Source of the DNA: Halorubrum trapanicum
GTDB taxonomy: Archaea > Halobacteriota > Halobacteria > Halobacteriales > Haloferacaceae
Direction: 5' to 3'
DNA: 64,000 bases
NCBI RefSeq assembly: GCF_002355655.1
Contig: NZ_AP017569.1
Span: 1,488,001-1,552,000, forward strand
Part shown: piece after piece, positions 26,638 through 37,944 of the stretch
Position numbering within the stretch: position 1 is the first letter of the stretch
Layout: every line of letters starts with the position of its first letter
Notes under the pieces: model-generated
Seen by the model: the letters and a program-made list of their open reading frames with translations, nothing else
Told to the model about the DNA's origin: nothing
Databases searched by the model: none
Translations under genes and position numbers: made by a program

Positions 26638-26894
26638 GCGGTGGCGCGCCTGCGAGCGGCCGCCATCGGCGGCCGCGAGCCAGCCCGCGAGGGAGTCAGT
26701 CGCCGGAGCGAAGCGGAGGCGACTGACGAGGTTGGGGAGGCGTGAGGTGCGGTCGCTGTGCGGTGCGGGTGGGACTCAAAGGGGCAGTCGCGAGGCGGCC
26801 GCAGGCGACGGAAGCACCGCAGCGAAGGAGCGCCAGCGACTGAGCGAGGAGCGCAGCGAGCGTGCGCCCGCCTCGCGACTGGGGCTTTGGCGGT
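26638..26894 (+). ncRNA. structured repeat element, copy C (putative noncoding RNA)
   Basis: Third copy, located between the convergent acn and rps7 genes. The apical hairpin is GCGGCCGCC/GGCGGCCGC; helix 2 is a 10-bp stem GTCAGTCGCC/GGCGACTGAC with GGAGCGAAGCGGA between the arms; helix 3 has arms CAGTCGCGAGGCGGCCGC and GCGCCCGCCTCGCGACTG with a single mismatch. The conserved blocks GAGGTTGGGGAGGCGTGAGG and GGGACTCAAAGGGG are present. Downstream are single, not tandem, TTTATAA boxes near 26925-26931 and 26953-26959. Confidence 0.6.
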
Positions 26895-27129
26895 CGTCAT
26901 CCCAGCAGCGTCAGTCATTTATAAACAGCCGACAATGACACCGCGATTCTCCTTATAAACAACTACGCCATCACACTGAGCAACGTACTACACTCACTCC
27001 CGCTATCAATCGAGGGTCTTCCAGTCCGATCCACACACCTCAACGCCGAACAGCGCTACCGCTCCGCGCTTGGAGTCGAAACGGAAAACCGCGAAAACGC
27101 GACCGGTCGGTCCGAACGCTGAACCGGCG

Positions 27130-27783
27130 TTAGCGGGCCGCGGCGGCGACGCGTTCGCGCTCCTCCTTCTGCGAGATGGAGTAGGAGCCCTCGACGTCGT
27201 AGTCGGCGGCGGCGACGAGCTCGTTCGCGAGCGCCTCGGCGGCGGCGGTCGTCGACTTGTACGTCGCGCTGGCGACGGCGTCGGAGATGAAAAGCAGCGC
27301 TTGGTCGACGCGGCGCTGGGGCGCGACGTCGACCGCCTTCGGGACGGAGATGCCGCCGTACTTCAGGCGGACGGTCTCCTCGCGGGGCGCGGCGTTCTCG
27401 ACGGCCGTCACGAGGACCTGAACCGGGTTCTCCTCGGTCCGATCGTGGACGATGTCGAAGGCGTCGCGGACGATCCGCGTCGCCTGCTGCTTCTTCCCCG
27501 TGTTCTCGTCGGTCTGCATCAGGCGGTTGATCAGCCGCTCGACTAAGGAGATCTCGCTTTTCTTGAACTGTTTCGACGCGTGGCGGCCCATGGTGTGCGC
27601 GATGGGCGTCACGGTCATGTAGCGCTTCGTCGAGGGGTCCTCGTAGGCGATCTCGGTGACGTCCCAGACGCCGAACAGCTTGGCGTTCTCGTTGGCGGCC
27701 TCGCTGGAGGCGGGCGCCTCCGGGTCCGGCTCGTCGGCGGCGACGTCCTCCTCGGACGGCGCCTCGGTCTCTTCGCCGCTCAT
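27130..27783 (-). CDS. rps7: 30S ribosomal protein S7
   Basis: Protein of 217 aa, the head-domain primary binder of 16S rRNA. The archaeal S7 core is clear: [60 protein letters not shown] and [20 protein letters not shown]. The first 35 residues are an acidic halophile-type extension. It overlaps rps12 by four bases. In many archaea the elongation factor 2 gene comes next; here the next item is repeat element C and the convergent acn. Confidence 0.97.
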   Translation of the reverse strand: MSGEETEAPSEEDVAADEPDPEAPASSEAANENAKLFGVWDVTEIAYEDPSTKRYMTVTPIAHTMGRHASKQFKKSEISLVERLINRLMQTDENTGKKQQATRIVRDAFDIVHDRTEENPVQVLVTAVENAAPREETVRLKYGGISVPKAVDVAPQRRVDQALLFISDAVASATYKSTTAAAEALANELVAAADYDVEGSYSISQKEERERVAAAAR

Positions 27784-28208
27784 CTGACCGGCTTCTCCGC
27801 GTTGCCGCGAACCAGTTCGATCATCGACACGCCGTTGACCTTCTCGACCTTGTAGTTGACGCCGGAGAGGTCGCCCATCGCGCGGCCCTTCGCACCGCCG
27901 ATCCCGGCGATGGTGACCTCGTCGTGCTCGTCGATGAAGGAGATCGCGCCGTCACCGGGACAGAACGCGGTGACCTGCTTCCCGTTTTTGATGAGCTGAA
28001 CCCGAACGCACTTTCGGATCGCCGAGTTCGGCTGCTTTGCCTCGATGCCGACCTTCTCGAGGACGATGCCGCGCGCCTGCGGGGCACCTTCCAGGGGGTC
28101 GGACTTCGTCTTGAGCCCGCGCTCGCGCCGAGCGTACTCGGAGTCGGACCAGCGGCGCTTCTGCCGGTCCTTTTTGAGCTTACGGGCCGCGTACTTGCCG
28201 TTCGCCAT
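27780..28208 (-). CDS. rps12: 30S ribosomal protein S12
   Basis: Protein of 142 aa at the decoding centre. It begins [20 protein letters not shown] and carries the S12 signature [19 protein letters not shown], then [23 protein letters not shown] element at 28232-28240 on the minus strand indicates that rps12-rps7 has its own leaderless promoter in addition to any read-through from the RNA polymerase operon. Confidence 0.98.
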   Translation of the reverse strand: MANGKYAARKLKKDRQKRRWSDSEYARRERGLKTKSDPLEGAPQARGIVLEKVGIEAKQPNSAIRKCVRVQLIKNGKQVTAFCPGDGAISFIDEHDEVTIAGIGGAKGRAMGDLSGVNYKVEKVNGVSMIELVRGNAEKPVR

Positions 28209-28231
28209 CGTACGCCTACTTCCGAACGGAG

Positions 28232-28240
28232 CTACTTAAG
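28232..28240 (-). promoter_or_regulatory. TATA element of rps12-rps7
   Basis: CTTAAGTAG on the minus strand lies 24-32 bp upstream of the rps12 ATG. Confidence 0.6.
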
Positions 28241-28421
28241 CGTCGTCTTTCTCCGCCGCGAAACGCCCTCAGATCCCCCGAGCGGTCCCTCTCGACGGAT
28301 CTGAGGGTGTTTCACGAATCAGTTCGGCCGAAAACGACGGGCGTTCGCTCCCGCTGAGCCGGTAAGCCGGCGAGAGCGCCCGTCGTTTCGTCCGGAAACG
28401 ACCCGGGCCGCGCTCCGATAG

Positions 28422-29258
28422 TCAGGAACCGGTCTCCTCGCGCGCCGTCTCGACCCACGCCGGCTCCGACACCGTCGCGCCGAGGTCGCGGTAGTCGATG
28501 TCGACGTCGACAGTCGCCTCCCCGCCGTCGTGTTCGCCCGCCCACGACTGTTCGAGCCGCGGCACGACGCCGGACTCGTACACGTGAACCGTCGCCGACG
28601 CCGTCTCGACGGTCTCGGGGATATTCCGGTCGCCCTCGAAGGCGTCGGCGACGAACTGCGCGGTCTCCTCGCCGCGCACCTCGCCCGCCCCGTCGCTCTC
28701 GGGGTTCCACAGGTTCAGCCCCTCGTACTCCGTCTCGCCGCTCGCGGTCTCGCTCTCGACGCGGATCCCGGTCACCATCTCCGAGCGCATCGCCGACTCG
28801 AGCTCGCCAGACGACCGGTCGACCGCTCGACGGGCGTACCGCGTCCCGTCGCCGGTCCGACGGCGGATGAAGGCCGTCCCGTCGGCGACGTACAGCTCCG
28901 AGACGTCCGGCTCGTCGGTCTCGGTCACCGCCTGTCGCACGTACTGGCGTCCGTTTTCGAGGTCGTACGCGGCCTCGTACTCCTGGGAGGGGAGCCACGG
29001 GCTCGGTTCCGCTTCGCCGGCGTGACTCGTCGCCGCCGTCGAGAACAGCGTAGCGCCCCCGGCGTCGACGAGCGCGTCGGCGTGTCGCTCCGCCAGCGTC
29101 TCGACGTCGAGCCCCTCGCCGTCGCGCCACGCGGCGTCGGGGAACGGGCGATCGGCGGTGTCGCCGCCGTCGCTTTCGTTGCCGCCGTCGCCGGAACAGC
29201 CGGCGAGTCCGACCGCGGTGACGGTTCCGAGACCGGCGAGGAGGCGTCTGCGGTTCAT
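28422..29258 (-). CDS. lipoprotein inserted in the ribosomal/RNA polymerase operon (DUF7537-like)
   Basis: Protein of 278 aa. The signal peptide is MNRRRLLAGLGTVTAVGLAGC: twin arginine, hydrophobic stretch and lipobox LAGC, so it should be exported and lipid-anchored. The mature part has a linker of Gly/Asp/Ser and then a domain with repeated strands (YVADGTAFIRRRTGDGTRYA, ATVDVDIDYRDLGATV), resembling haloarchaeal lipoproteins of the DUF7537 kind (recalled, not checked). It lies between nusA and rps12, genes that are normally close neighbours, so it is an insertion in an otherwise conserved operon. Confidence 0.78.
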   Translation of the reverse strand: MNRRRLLAGLGTVTAVGLAGCSGDGGNESDGGDTADRPFPDAAWRDGEGLDVETLAERHADALVDAGGATLFSTAATSHAGEAEPSPWLPSQEYEAAYDLENGRQYVRQAVTETDEPDVSELYVADGTAFIRRRTGDGTRYARRAVDRSSGELESAMRSEMVTGIRVESETASGETEYEGLNLWNPESDGAGEVRGEETAQFVADAFEGDRNIPETVETASATVHVYESGVVPRLEQSWAGEHDGGEATVDVDIDYRDLGATVSEPAWVETAREETGS

Positions 29259-29302
29259 GGGTCGACAAGCGGGCCGGCGGGCAAAAGGGCGCGGGTTCGG
29301 CC

Positions 29303-29722
29303 TCAGGTCAGTTGGACGTCGTCGACGTCGTAGTGGCGCTCCGCGAGCCGGCGGGCGGTCTCGATGTTGTCGCCGTCCGCACCGATGGCGACGCCGCGGT
29401 CCGCCTCCTCGACCTCGACGTACGCCACGCGGTCGTTCTGCTCGGAGATGGTGACGGCGTTGACGGCCGCCGGCGCGAGCGCGCTCGCGACGAACGCCTC
29501 GGCCGTGTCGGCGTCCTCGACCAGTTCGATCGACTTGTCGAGCCGCCGTTCGGCCTCCGCGACGGTCTCGCCGCCCTGGCCGATCGCGGCCGCCATCTCG
29601 CCGGCGGGCACCACGAACACGAGCCGGTCGCCCTCCACGAGGCAGTCGGTCGGCGTGACGCCGGTCAGCTCGTCGAACCGACCGATGTAGCGCCGCGCCT
29701 CGTCGGAGAGCTCGACGCGCAT
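29303..29722 (-). CDS. nusA: NusA-like transcription factor, KH-domain protein
   Basis: Protein of 139 aa. Two KH domains are visible with GxxG loops AAAIGQGGETV and GVAIGADGDNI. Archaeal NusA consists only of the KH part and lacks the bacterial N-terminal and S1 domains; it is thought to act in transcription elongation or termination. The ATG overlaps the rpoA2 stop codon by one base, so it is part of the polymerase operon. Confidence 0.94.
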   Translation of the reverse strand: MRVELSDEARRYIGRFDELTGVTPTDCLVEGDRLVFVVPAGEMAAAIGQGGETVAEAERRLDKSIELVEDADTAEAFVASALAPAAVNAVTISEQNDRVAYVEVEEADRGVAIGADGDNIETARRLAERHYDVDDVQLT

Positions 29723-30936
29723 TAGTCGTCGCTCACGACGCGCGACCCCATCCGGAGGTCGACGTCGCCGGTCCCCATCGAGATGGGCTTGCCGGCGATG
29801 ACGTTCTCGATGACGCCGTCGAGGTCGTCGTACTCGCCGTGGATCGCGGCGTCGAGCAGGTGGTTGACCGTCACCTCGAACGCCGCGCGCGCGAGCACCG
29901 AGTCCTTGTTGCCGGAGATGCCGTGCCGGCCGATCGACTCGATCTCACCGTTGTTCGTCATGATGTCGGCGACGAGCATGAGGTGCCGGACGTTCACGTC
30001 GTCGAGCCCCTGCTCTTCGAGCGTGTTCTTCGTCTCGTCGATGATCGTCTCGCGGGCCGCTTCGACCCCGAGGTTGCGGTAGATCTCGTGGATGTTGTTA
30101 CACGTCGTCCGCGAGGCGTCGACGCCCTCGATGTCGAGGGCGTCGCCGAACGCCGATCCCTCGGTGTAGAGGACGAACTCCTCGTCGCCGTCGATCTCCT
30201 CTTTGCGGATGACGACGCGCTCGATCTCCTCGATCCCCTTGAACACGATCTCCCGGAGCCGCTCGACGAGCTGGAGCAGCTCGCGGTAGCTCGGCTCGTT
30301 GGGACCGAACTCGATGACGGTGCCGGCCTGCCGGGCGTCGACGCCCAGCGAGTCCTCGATCGTCTCGGCGATGATCTCCGCGACCTCCGTCGGGTCGGAG
30401 TGGGTGGGCCACCGCTCCAAGAGCGTGTCGTCGTTCAGGTCGATCCGCACCAGCATGTCCGCGACGTTCGTCGACACGTCGCCGAGCGCGAGGATACGCG
30501 TCGCCTCGATCGACCAGACGACCTCGTGGGCCTTCTCGCGGTCGGTCGCGTACTCGCCGTCGAGGTGGACCGTCATCATCGGCGTGTCCGGCGTCTTCCG
30601 GGCGTCCACCAGCTCGATGAGCCGAGGGAGCCCCTGCGTAACGTCGATTTCTGCGACGCCAGCGTAGTGAAAAGTATTCATTGTCATCTGAGTACCGGGC
30701 TCGCCGATCGATTGGGCAGAAACAGTGCCCACAGGGTCCAAGGGATCAACCCGCGTCTGCTCGTAGCGGTTCTCGACGCCCTCCACGATGTCGGTCGCCT
30801 GTTCGATGGTGACCTCGCCGGCCTCCTCGGCCTTCCGGTCGATGGCCTCGTACACCTTCGACTTGAGTCGGCGGGGGAGCTCGGTCGCCTCCACGACCGC
30901 CTCCATGTCGTCGGTGACGTGGTCGTGCTCAGTCAT
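29722..30936 (-). CDS. rpoA2: DNA-directed RNA polymerase subunit A''
   Basis: Protein of 404 aa, the C-terminal third of the largest polymerase subunit, containing the jaw and part of the trigger loop. Motifs include [38 protein letters not shown] and [20 protein letters not shown]. In archaea the largest subunit is split in A' and A''. The reading frame overlaps rpoA1 by eight bases. Confidence 0.97.
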   Translation of the reverse strand: MTEHDHVTDDMEAVVEATELPRRLKSKVYEAIDRKAEEAGEVTIEQATDIVEGVENRYEQTRVDPLDPVGTVSAQSIGEPGTQMTMNTFHYAGVAEIDVTQGLPRLIELVDARKTPDTPMMTVHLDGEYATDREKAHEVVWSIEATRILALGDVSTNVADMLVRIDLNDDTLLERWPTHSDPTEVAEIIAETIEDSLGVDARQAGTVIEFGPNEPSYRELLQLVERLREIVFKGIEEIERVVIRKEEIDGDEEFVLYTEGSAFGDALDIEGVDASRTTCNNIHEIYRNLGVEAARETIIDETKNTLEEQGLDDVNVRHLMLVADIMTNNGEIESIGRHGISGNKDSVLARAAFEVTVNHLLDAAIHGEYDDLDGVIENVIAGKPISMGTGDVDLRMGSRVVSDD

Positions 30937-33862
30937 CGGACTCCACCCCCGGCCCGCCGGCCTTGTTGAGTCCCGGCCCGGCGTGCTCCGAGAGGTTCGT
31001 CGGCGGCTCGCGCTCGCCGAGGAACCGCTCCTTCTCCTCGTCGGAGGCGAACTCGGCGTCGACCACGCGGTCGACGATGCCGTCGACGTCGATGCCGTCC
31101 TCCTCGCCGGAGGAGACCTTCACCGGCGAGGTGCCGTCCTCGCCGAACTCGAACTGGACGATCCGGCCCGAAGTGTCCCGGACCGTCCCGTCGTACTGCG
31201 CCTCCAGCTCGGAGAGCGCGTTGATGAGCCGGCGCTGGAGGTAGCCGGACTTGGAGGTCCGGACCGCCGTGTCGACGAGCCCCTCGCGGCCGCCCATCGC
31301 GTGGAAGAAGAACTCCTGGGGCGTGAGCCCGCCGCGGTAGGAGTTCTCCACGAAGCCGTGGGCCTCCGAGGAGAGGTCGTTCGGCCGGTAGTGGGAGAGC
31401 GTCCGGTCCTCGTAGCCGCGGTTGATCCGCTCGCCGCGGACCGCCTGCTGGCCGACGGAGCCGGCCATCTGCGTCAGGTTCAGCATCGAGCCGCGGGCGC
31501 CGGAGCGGGCCATCACGACCGCCGGGTTGTCGTCGTCGAAGTGCTGGTCGGCGATCTCACCCGCCGAGTCGCGGGCCTTCCCGAGCGTCTGCATGATCTT
31601 CATCTCCAGCGTCTCGTCGACGCCGCGGCCGGGCAGCGACTCCAGCTCGCCGGCCTCGTACGTCTCGATGAGCTCTTGGACGCGGTCGTAGGCGCTCTCG
31701 ATAGCGTCGTCGACCTGCTCTTCGGCCTCCGGCGGGATCGACTCGTCGTCGATCCCGATCGAGAACCCGAAGTTCATGATCGCGCGCATCGCTAGCGACG
31801 CGATCTCGTTGATGAACACGCGGGCGCGCGTCTCGCCGTACTCCTTCGTGAGCGTGTCGACGACCTCGCCGCCGAACGCGCCGACCGCGTCCTCGTCGAT
31901 GGTCCCCTCGATCAGCTGACCGTCCTCGATGACGACGCTGTCGCCGGCCGAGGAGGTAAAGGAGAGGTCCAGATCGTCCGGGAGCAGTTCCGAGAACAGC
32001 GTCCGGCCGGTCCAGAACTCGCGGCCGTCGTCGCCGACGCCGTCGGCCTCGGGCAACTCGTCGACTCGGGTGGCGCGCAGCAGGTCCAGCGCCTGCGTCT
32101 CCGTGAACTCGGGGTTCGAGTGGGTGAGCAGGTAGGTGCCGGAGATGTGGTCCTGAATGGCGCCGATGATGTTCCCGCCGAACCGCGGCGAGAGGATCTG
32201 CTCTTGGACGCGCATGAGGACGCGCGCCTCGGCGCGGGCCTCCTCGTTTTGCAGCGCGTGCATGTTCATCTCGTCGCCGTCGAAGTCGGCGTTGTACGGC
32301 GGACAGACGACGGTGTTGAGCCGGAACGTCTTGTACGGCATCACCACGACCTCGTGGGCCATGATGGACATCCGGTGCAGCGAGGGCTGCCGGTTGAAGA
32401 TCACGATGTCGCCGTCCACGAGGTGGCGGTTCACCTCCCAATCGGCCTCGACCTTCTCGGCGAGCTCCTCGCAGTTCTTCTCGGTCACCTTCAGCCGGCG
32501 GCCGTCGGGGCGGCGCACGTAGTTGGCGCCCGGGTGGGCCTCGGGCCCGTTCCGGACGTACTGCCGCGCCTCCTCGACGTTGCGCTCGGTGACGTTGAGC
32601 GTCTGGGTCATCTCCTTGGCGACGCGGTCCGGGACGCCGACCTCGTTCAGCGAGAGCGTCGGGTCGGGCGAGATGACGGTACGGGCCGAGAAGTTGACGC
32701 GCTTGCCCGAAAGCGAGCCGCGGAAGCGGCCCTCCTTCCCCTTCAGCCGCTGGCTGAGCGTCTTGAGGGGGCGGCCGGAGCGGTGTCGCGCCGGCGGCGT
32801 CCCGCTGATCTCGTTGTCGACGAACGTGGTGACGTGGTACTGTAACAGCTCCCAGAGGTCCTCGATGATCAGCTGCGGGGCGCCGGCCTCGCGGTTCTCC
32901 ATGAACCGCTGGTTGATCCGGATGATGTCGACCAGCTTGTGCGTGAGGTCGTCCTCGGAGCGCTGGCCGTTGTCGAGCGTGATGGAGGGGCGGGTGGTGA
33001 CCGGCGGCACCGGCAGCACCGTCAGGATCATCCACTCCGGGCGGGAGTGCTCGGCGTCGATGCCGAGGACCTCGAGGTCCTCGTCCGGGATGTCCTCGAA
33101 CCAGTCGCGGATGTCCGAGGGCATCAGCTTGTTCATGTCCTCCTCGGTGAGGTCGACGTCCAGCGCCGTCTCGATGGCGCGGCGGTCCTCCTTGCGCGGG
33201 CGGAACTCGCCGGCCATGATCTCGTTGATCCGGTCGACGGCGATGTCAGTCTCGTCGGCGAGTTCCTGCGGCGAGGTGCCCGGGTCGTCCTCTTCCTCGT
33301 CGGGCTGCATCGCGGCCGCGATGCGCTCGGAGTAGTCGCCCGAGAGCACGTCCTGGACCTCGTAGTAGGTGGTCGGCTTCTCGTGTTTGATGTCCGCCTG
33401 CGGCTCGCCGCAGAAGGGGCAGGTCGACGCCTTTCGGGCCTGCCGGACGGCGGCCTTCAACACGTCGTGCTCGTCGTCGCCGAGCTCCTTCGCCCGCTCG
33501 TAGCGGTCGCGGAACTCGTCGCGCTGCGCCTCGTCTAAGGCGAGCCGACCGCACTCTCGGCACGTCGAGCGGAGCAGCCGCCGGATGAGCTTCGTGAAGC
33601 CCACGTGGATGACCGGGGCGGCCAGCTCGATGTGGCCGAAGTGGCCGTTACAGGAGCCGGAGTGGGAGCCGCAGGTTCGACACTCCAGGCCGGGGTCGAT
33701 GACGCCCAGCCGCGGGTCCATCAGCCCCATGTCGATCGGATAGCCGTCGTCGTCGTACGTGTCGGCCGTGATCACCTTCGTCGCGGACATGTCCCGGTAC
33801 GTCTCCGGGTCCATGAGGCCGAAGTCGATCCCGCCGAGCACTTTCGGTGTTTGCATTGACAT
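30929..33862 (-). CDS. rpoA1: DNA-directed RNA polymerase subunit A'
   Basis: Protein of 977 aa containing the active-site Mg motif [16 protein letters not shown]. The N-terminal zinc-binding clamp has [20 protein letters not shown], followed by CRECGR and CPFCGE. Other family blocks are [35 protein letters not shown] and, near the C-terminus, [11 protein letters not shown]-like [20 protein letters not shown]. It starts immediately after the rpoB1 stop codon. Confidence 0.98.
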   Translation of the reverse strand: MSMQTPKVLGGIDFGLMDPETYRDMSATKVITADTYDDDGYPIDMGLMDPRLGVIDPGLECRTCGSHSGSCNGHFGHIELAAPVIHVGFTKLIRRLLRSTCRECGRLALDEAQRDEFRDRYERAKELGDDEHDVLKAAVRQARKASTCPFCGEPQADIKHEKPTTYYEVQDVLSGDYSERIAAAMQPDEEEDDPGTSPQELADETDIAVDRINEIMAGEFRPRKEDRRAIETALDVDLTEEDMNKLMPSDIRDWFEDIPDEDLEVLGIDAEHSRPEWMILTVLPVPPVTTRPSITLDNGQRSEDDLTHKLVDIIRINQRFMENREAGAPQLIIEDLWELLQYHVTTFVDNEISGTPPARHRSGRPLKTLSQRLKGKEGRFRGSLSGKRVNFSARTVISPDPTLSLNEVGVPDRVAKEMTQTLNVTERNVEEARQYVRNGPEAHPGANYVRRPDGRRLKVTEKNCEELAEKVEADWEVNRHLVDGDIVIFNRQPSLHRMSIMAHEVVVMPYKTFRLNTVVCPPYNADFDGDEMNMHALQNEEARAEARVLMRVQEQILSPRFGGNIIGAIQDHISGTYLLTHSNPEFTETQALDLLRATRVDELPEADGVGDDGREFWTGRTLFSELLPDDLDLSFTSSAGDSVVIEDGQLIEGTIDEDAVGAFGGEVVDTLTKEYGETRARVFINEIASLAMRAIMNFGFSIGIDDESIPPEAEEQVDDAIESAYDRVQELIETYEAGELESLPGRGVDETLEMKIMQTLGKARDSAGEIADQHFDDDNPAVVMARSGARGSMLNLTQMAGSVGQQAVRGERINRGYEDRTLSHYRPNDLSSEAHGFVENSYRGGLTPQEFFFHAMGGREGLVDTAVRTSKSGYLQRRLINALSELEAQYDGTVRDTSGRIVQFEFGEDGTSPVKVSSGEEDGIDVDGIVDRVVDAEFASDEEKERFLGEREPPTNLSEHAGPGLNKAGGPGVESDD

Positions 33863-35692
33863 CTAAATCGCGTCCTCCAGTTCGAGTTTCGGTCGGATGC
33901 CGAGAGCGATCATCTCGTCGAGCAGCAGCTTGAACGCGTAGCTGACCTCCAGCTCGTGGATGTCGTCCTCGTCGCCCGTCACCGGGTCGTACACGCGGCG
34001 CTGCTCGCGGTCCTCGACGGCGACGAGCCCGGTCTCGGCGGAGACGTGGACCGTCTCGGCGTCCGAGGACTCCAGCAGTCGCTCGTTGAGCACCATCGAC
34101 GCGCCGTGGCCGATGATCGTGTCGCGCTCCATCTCCCCGACGCGCAGGCCGCCCTCGCGGGCCCGCCCCTCGGTCGGCTGGCGCGTGAGCACCTGGACCG
34201 GCCCGCGCGAGCGGGCGTGGAGCTTGTTCGACACCATGTGGTACAGCTTGTGGTAGAAGATCGTCCCGACGAAGATCTCGGCGTCGATCTTCTCGCCGGT
34301 GACGCCGGAGTACATCACTTCCTTGCCGGAGGACTTGAACCCGTGCTCCTCTAACTGCTCGCGGAGCTCCTCCTCGTCTTCGCCCTGGAACGGCGTGCCG
34401 TCGACCCGGGAGCCGCGGAGCGAGCCGACCTTGCCGCCGAGCATCTCCAGCACGTGGCCGACCGTCATCCGCGACGGCAGCGCGTGCGGGTTCATCACGA
34501 GGTCGGGAACGACCCCCTCCTCGGTGAAGGGCATGTCCTCCTGGGGCGCGAGGTGGCCCACGACGCCCTTCTGTCCGTGTCGGGACGCGAACTTGTCGCC
34601 CAGCTCGGGGACGCGCTGGTCGCGCACCTTCACCTTCGAGAGCTTGGAGCCGTCCTCGCCCTCCATCAGCGTCACCGTGTCGACGACGCCCGACTCGCCC
34701 GAGCGCATCGTCACCGAGGTCTCGCGGCGCTTCTGCGGGGAGAGCCCGCCCATGTCGTCGGGCTCTTCGAGGAAGCGCGGCGGGCTGGTCTTGCCGAGCA
34801 GGACCGAGGACTCGTCTACCTTCGTCTCGGGGTTGACGAGGCCGTCCTCGTCGAGGTGGGTGTACGCGTCCTCGCCGCGGGCGCCGCGCACGTCCTGTTC
34901 TGGGATCTCGAAGCGGTCCTCCTGACCGCCGGGGTAGCGGCGCTCCTCGCCCTCGTACGTCCGGAAGAAGTGCGAGCGGGTGAGCGCGCGGTCGACGGAG
35001 CCCTGGTTCATCACCAGCGCGTCCTCGATGTTGAACCCCTCGTAGGACATCACGGCGACGACGAAGTTCTGCGCCGCCGGCCGCTTGTCGAAGCTGATCT
35101 GGTCGGAGGTCTGCGTCTTCACCATCGCCAGCTGCGGGTAGTGGAGGAGGTGCTGGCGCGTGTCCGGCCGGATGCGGTAGTTCGCCGAGGGGAGCCCGAG
35201 CGACTGCTTCATCATCCCCGCGCCCATCGTAATCCGGGGCGAGGCGTTGTGCTCGGGGTAGGGGATCATCCCCGCGCCGATGCCGAAGACGAGCTGCGGG
35301 TCGATCTCGAGGTGCGTGTGGTCCTCGGTCACGTCCTCCTCGTCGACGGCGACGAGGATGTCCTCCTCCTCCTCCGCGTCGATGAACTCGACGTAGCCGC
35401 GCTCGACGAGGTCCTCGAACTCGACGTCGCCGCGTTCGAGCGCCTCGATCTCCTCGTCGCCGAGGAGCGGCTCGCCGTTCTCGACGACGATGAGCGGACG
35501 CCGCGCCCGCCCCGCGTCGGCGTTGACGATGACCTCGCGGGTCCGGTCTTTCACCGAGACGTTCACCATCTCCGAGACGTCGCCGCGGCGGCGCGCCTCG
35601 CGGATCTGTTCCGCGAGCTCCTGGGGGTTCTCGTGGGTGCCCACGAGGCTCCCGTTGACGTACACCTTCGCTTCGCGTTCTGCTTGTGCCAT
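33863..35692 (-). CDS. rpoB1: DNA-directed RNA polymerase subunit B'
   Basis: Protein of 609 aa, the C-terminal half of the second-largest subunit, which is split in haloarchaea. It holds the hybrid-binding domain and wall. Motifs: [54 protein letters not shown] and [20 protein letters not shown]. Start at 35692 ([20 protein letters not shown]) is two bases from the rpoB2 stop and preferred over a longer frame that reads into rpoB2. Confidence 0.97.
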   Translation of the reverse strand: MAQAEREAKVYVNGSLVGTHENPQELAEQIREARRRGDVSEMVNVSVKDRTREVIVNADAGRARRPLIVVENGEPLLGDEEIEALERGDVEFEDLVERGYVEFIDAEEEEDILVAVDEEDVTEDHTHLEIDPQLVFGIGAGMIPYPEHNASPRITMGAGMMKQSLGLPSANYRIRPDTRQHLLHYPQLAMVKTQTSDQISFDKRPAAQNFVVAVMSYEGFNIEDALVMNQGSVDRALTRSHFFRTYEGEERRYPGGQEDRFEIPEQDVRGARGEDAYTHLDEDGLVNPETKVDESSVLLGKTSPPRFLEEPDDMGGLSPQKRRETSVTMRSGESGVVDTVTLMEGEDGSKLSKVKVRDQRVPELGDKFASRHGQKGVVGHLAPQEDMPFTEEGVVPDLVMNPHALPSRMTVGHVLEMLGGKVGSLRGSRVDGTPFQGEDEEELREQLEEHGFKSSGKEVMYSGVTGEKIDAEIFVGTIFYHKLYHMVSNKLHARSRGPVQVLTRQPTEGRAREGGLRVGEMERDTIIGHGASMVLNERLLESSDAETVHVSAETGLVAVEDREQRRVYDPVTGDEDDIHELEVSYAFKLLLDEMIALGIRPKLELEDAI

Positions 35693-35693
35693 G

Positions 35694-37259
35694 TTAGTCG
35701 TCCGCCGTCTGTCGTTCGACGCCCTCGATGCCGGGGATCCCCTCGACACCCATCGACGCCAGTTCTCGTTTGAGTCCCTGTTCGTCCTCGACCGTCTGCG
35801 ACAGCTCCATCGCCTGCGCGAAGTTCTTCACGAGCCCGCAGTTCGGCCCCTCCGGCGTCTCGGAGGGGCAGATGCGACCCCACTGGGTCGCGTGGAGGTC
35901 CCGCGCCTCGAAGTGCGGCTGCGACCGCGACAGCGGCGAGCGCAGGCGCCGGAGGTGCGAGAGCACGCCCATGTAGTCCGTCCGGTCGACGAGCTGGGAG
36001 ACGCCCGAGCGGCCGCCGACCCAGTTGCCGGTCGCGATCGGGTGTTCGAGCCGCTCGGTCAGCACGTCGGACCGGACGACCGTGTTGACGGTGAGCTGCC
36101 GGTTCCGCATGTTGGCGCGTTCGAGCTGGTACTTCACGTCGCGCGCCAGCTTGTTCAGGGCGGTCCGGAACAGGTCGCGCATCAGGTCGCCGGAGACCTT
36201 CAGGCGCTTGTTCGCGTAGTGGTCCTTGTCGTCGGCCTCCCGGCGGTCTAAGGCGAGTTCGAAGCACGCCTCGGCCATCCGGCAGAGGTAGTACGCCTTG
36301 TTGATGCGGACGTCCTCCTCGTCGACGCCCTCCTCGTGGAGGTGCGGGAGGAGGTAGCGGTCGATGACGTAGTTCGCCCGCTTGAGCTGGTAGTTCTTCC
36401 CCTGGCCGCTCGCGACGCGCTCGCCGAGGGTCTCGATGGCCTCCTCGGTCGTCTGGACGTCGGCCTCCTCCAGATTCTCCAGCATGAACTTCACGATCTC
36501 GGGGTCGTCCGAGACGCGGTGGACGATCTCCTCGTCGGATTCGAGTCCGAGCGCCCGGACGAGCGTCACGAAGTCGATGGAGCCGGAGACGGAGGGGAAC
36601 GACACTTCGAGCAGCCCCTCGCGGTTGCGCTCGCAGAGGACCAGCGCGCGGTAGCCGCGGCGCTGGGAGAACGTCTTGGCGACCTGGATCTCGTCGCCGT
36701 ACTTCGAGTCGTACTCCGCGAGGATCTTGTTCGGCGCCAGGTCCTCCGAGGTCATCAGCACGCGCTCGGAGCCGTTGACGATGAAGTAGCCGCCGGGGTC
36801 GACGGGGTCCTCGCCGATGTCGATGAGCTCCTCGTCGGAGAAGCCCGCCATGTTACACTTGTTCGAGCCGACCATGATCGGCATCCGGCCGACCTTGGTC
36901 TCGGTCGTGTCGACGACCTCCTCGGGCTCGTCCTCGCCGCCGCGCACGATGGACATCTCCATGAACACGGGCGCCGAGTAGGTGATGTTGCGGAGCCGCG
37001 CCTCCTGGGGGTAGAGCAGCTCCTCGGAGCCGTCGGCCTCGCGGACGCGCGGGGTGACCATCCGCACGTCGCCGAGCTCGACGTAGACGGGCTCCTGGCC
37101 CTCCTTGTCGCCGATGTCCGTCTCGATCGTCTCCTTCTCGTCGACCACTTCCTGCATGCCGCGGTCCAGGAAGTTGTTGAACGAGCGGAAGTGGTGTTCT
37201 GCGAGCCGTTCGTCCGAGAAGTACTCGCGTGAAACCACGCGTCGATCTTGCCTGTTCAT
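35694..37259 (-). CDS. rpoB2: DNA-directed RNA polymerase subunit B''
   Basis: Protein of 521 aa, the N-terminal half of the split second-largest subunit, with the lobe and protrusion. Motifs: [57 protein letters not shown] and the fork region [20 protein letters not shown] followed by NCGLVKN. It overlaps rpoH by four bases. Confidence 0.97.
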   Translation of the reverse strand: MNRQDRRVVSREYFSDERLAEHHFRSFNNFLDRGMQEVVDEKETIETDIGDKEGQEPVYVELGDVRMVTPRVREADGSEELLYPQEARLRNITYSAPVFMEMSIVRGGEDEPEEVVDTTETKVGRMPIMVGSNKCNMAGFSDEELIDIGEDPVDPGGYFIVNGSERVLMTSEDLAPNKILAEYDSKYGDEIQVAKTFSQRRGYRALVLCERNREGLLEVSFPSVSGSIDFVTLVRALGLESDEEIVHRVSDDPEIVKFMLENLEEADVQTTEEAIETLGERVASGQGKNYQLKRANYVIDRYLLPHLHEEGVDEEDVRINKAYYLCRMAEACFELALDRREADDKDHYANKRLKVSGDLMRDLFRTALNKLARDVKYQLERANMRNRQLTVNTVVRSDVLTERLEHPIATGNWVGGRSGVSQLVDRTDYMGVLSHLRRLRSPLSRSQPHFEARDLHATQWGRICPSETPEGPNCGLVKNFAQAMELSQTVEDEQGLKRELASMGVEGIPGIEGVERQTADD

Positions 37260-37486
37260 GAGACGACCAGTCGGTACACGACCGCCTCGTCGGTCGTGCG
37301 GGAGTCGCGAACGATCTTCACCACGTCGCCGACCTCGGCTTCGTCGGGGAGCGCGGGATCCGTGCGTTTGATCTTCGGTAAGTTCGTTTTCTTCACGTCG
37401 TACTCCGCCAGGACCTCCTCGACCTCCTCGGGGTCGTCGAGGAGAACGTGGTCCGGGACGAGTTCGTGTTGGCTTACGTCTACCAT
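37256..37486 (-). CDS. rpoH: DNA-directed RNA polymerase subunit H
   Basis: Protein of 76 aa, homologous to the C-terminal domain of eukaryotic RPB5. It reads [40 protein letters not shown] and [20 protein letters not shown], all typical. It is the first gene of the polymerase operon. A TATA element at 37531-37540 lies about 45 bp upstream of the ATG, implying a leader of about 20 nt. Confidence 0.97.
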   Translation of the reverse strand: MVDVSQHELVPDHVLLDDPEEVEEVLAEYDVKKTNLPKIKRTDPALPDEAEVGDVVKIVRDSRTTDEAVVYRLVVS

Positions 37487-37530
37487 GGGTGCTGGTGGTG
37501 GGGAGAAGCTATCACGAGATACTACAGGTA

Positions 37531-37540
37531 CGTATATACG
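37531..37540 (-). promoter_or_regulatory. TATA element of the RNA polymerase operon
   Basis: The palindromic box CGTATATACG lies 45-54 bp upstream of the rpoH ATG and would drive rpoH-rpoB2-rpoB1-rpoA1-rpoA2-nusA. Confidence 0.55.
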
Positions 37541-37764
37541 CCAGCGGCATAAGAGTTACCAAGCGCTGCCGCGCGCGGCTCACGGACCGAGGGCGTTCGA
37601 CACTCTCACGCACGCGAGGTCGACACAAAAGGATACCGGCCGCGGCCCCGACCGCGCCCCTCGGCGTCCCGGCTCGGACGTCCCGATTCCCTGTCACCGA
37701 CCCGCACTCCCGTCAGGGATGACAAGCCTTATTTGCCAGACAGGGATACGAACTGATGCGACAA

Positions 37765-37837
37765 GCCCGGATGGTGTAGTGGCCCATCATACGACCCTGT
37801 CACGGTCGTGACGCGGGTTCAAATCCCGCTCCGGGCG
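37765..37837 (+). tRNA. tRNA-Asp (GTC), copy 1
   Basis: A complete cloverleaf of 73 nt. Acceptor arms are GCCCGGA and TCCGGGC with discriminator G. The anticodon stem-loop CCCTGTCACGG has anticodon GTC, and the T arm is GCGGG-TTCAAAT-CCCGC. The CCA end is not encoded. A possible TATA (CCTTATTTG, 37726-37734) lies about 35 bp upstream. A short CCCC/GGGG hairpin separates it from copy 2. Confidence 0.96.
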
Positions 37838-37866
37838 TCCCCTCTTTCGGGGCGCTGTCGCTGTTT

Positions 37867-37939
37867 GCCCGGATGGTGTAGTGGCCCATCATACGACCCT
37901 GTCACGGTCGTGACGCGGGTTCAAATCCCGCTCCGGGCG
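37867..37939 (+). tRNA. tRNA-Asp (GTC), copy 2
   Basis: Identical in sequence to copy 1 and 102 bp downstream of it. There is no promoter-like box in the 29-bp spacer, so both are probably cut from one transcript. The 3' end is followed by an inverted repeat, an inverted copy of the T arm and a partial direct copy of the 3' end. Confidence 0.96.
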
Positions 37940-37944
37940 TTCCT

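Noticed and set aside
33863-37259. Frameshift or broken rpoB
   Set aside because: The division of subunit B into B'' and B' (and A into A' and A'') is the normal state in haloarchaea.
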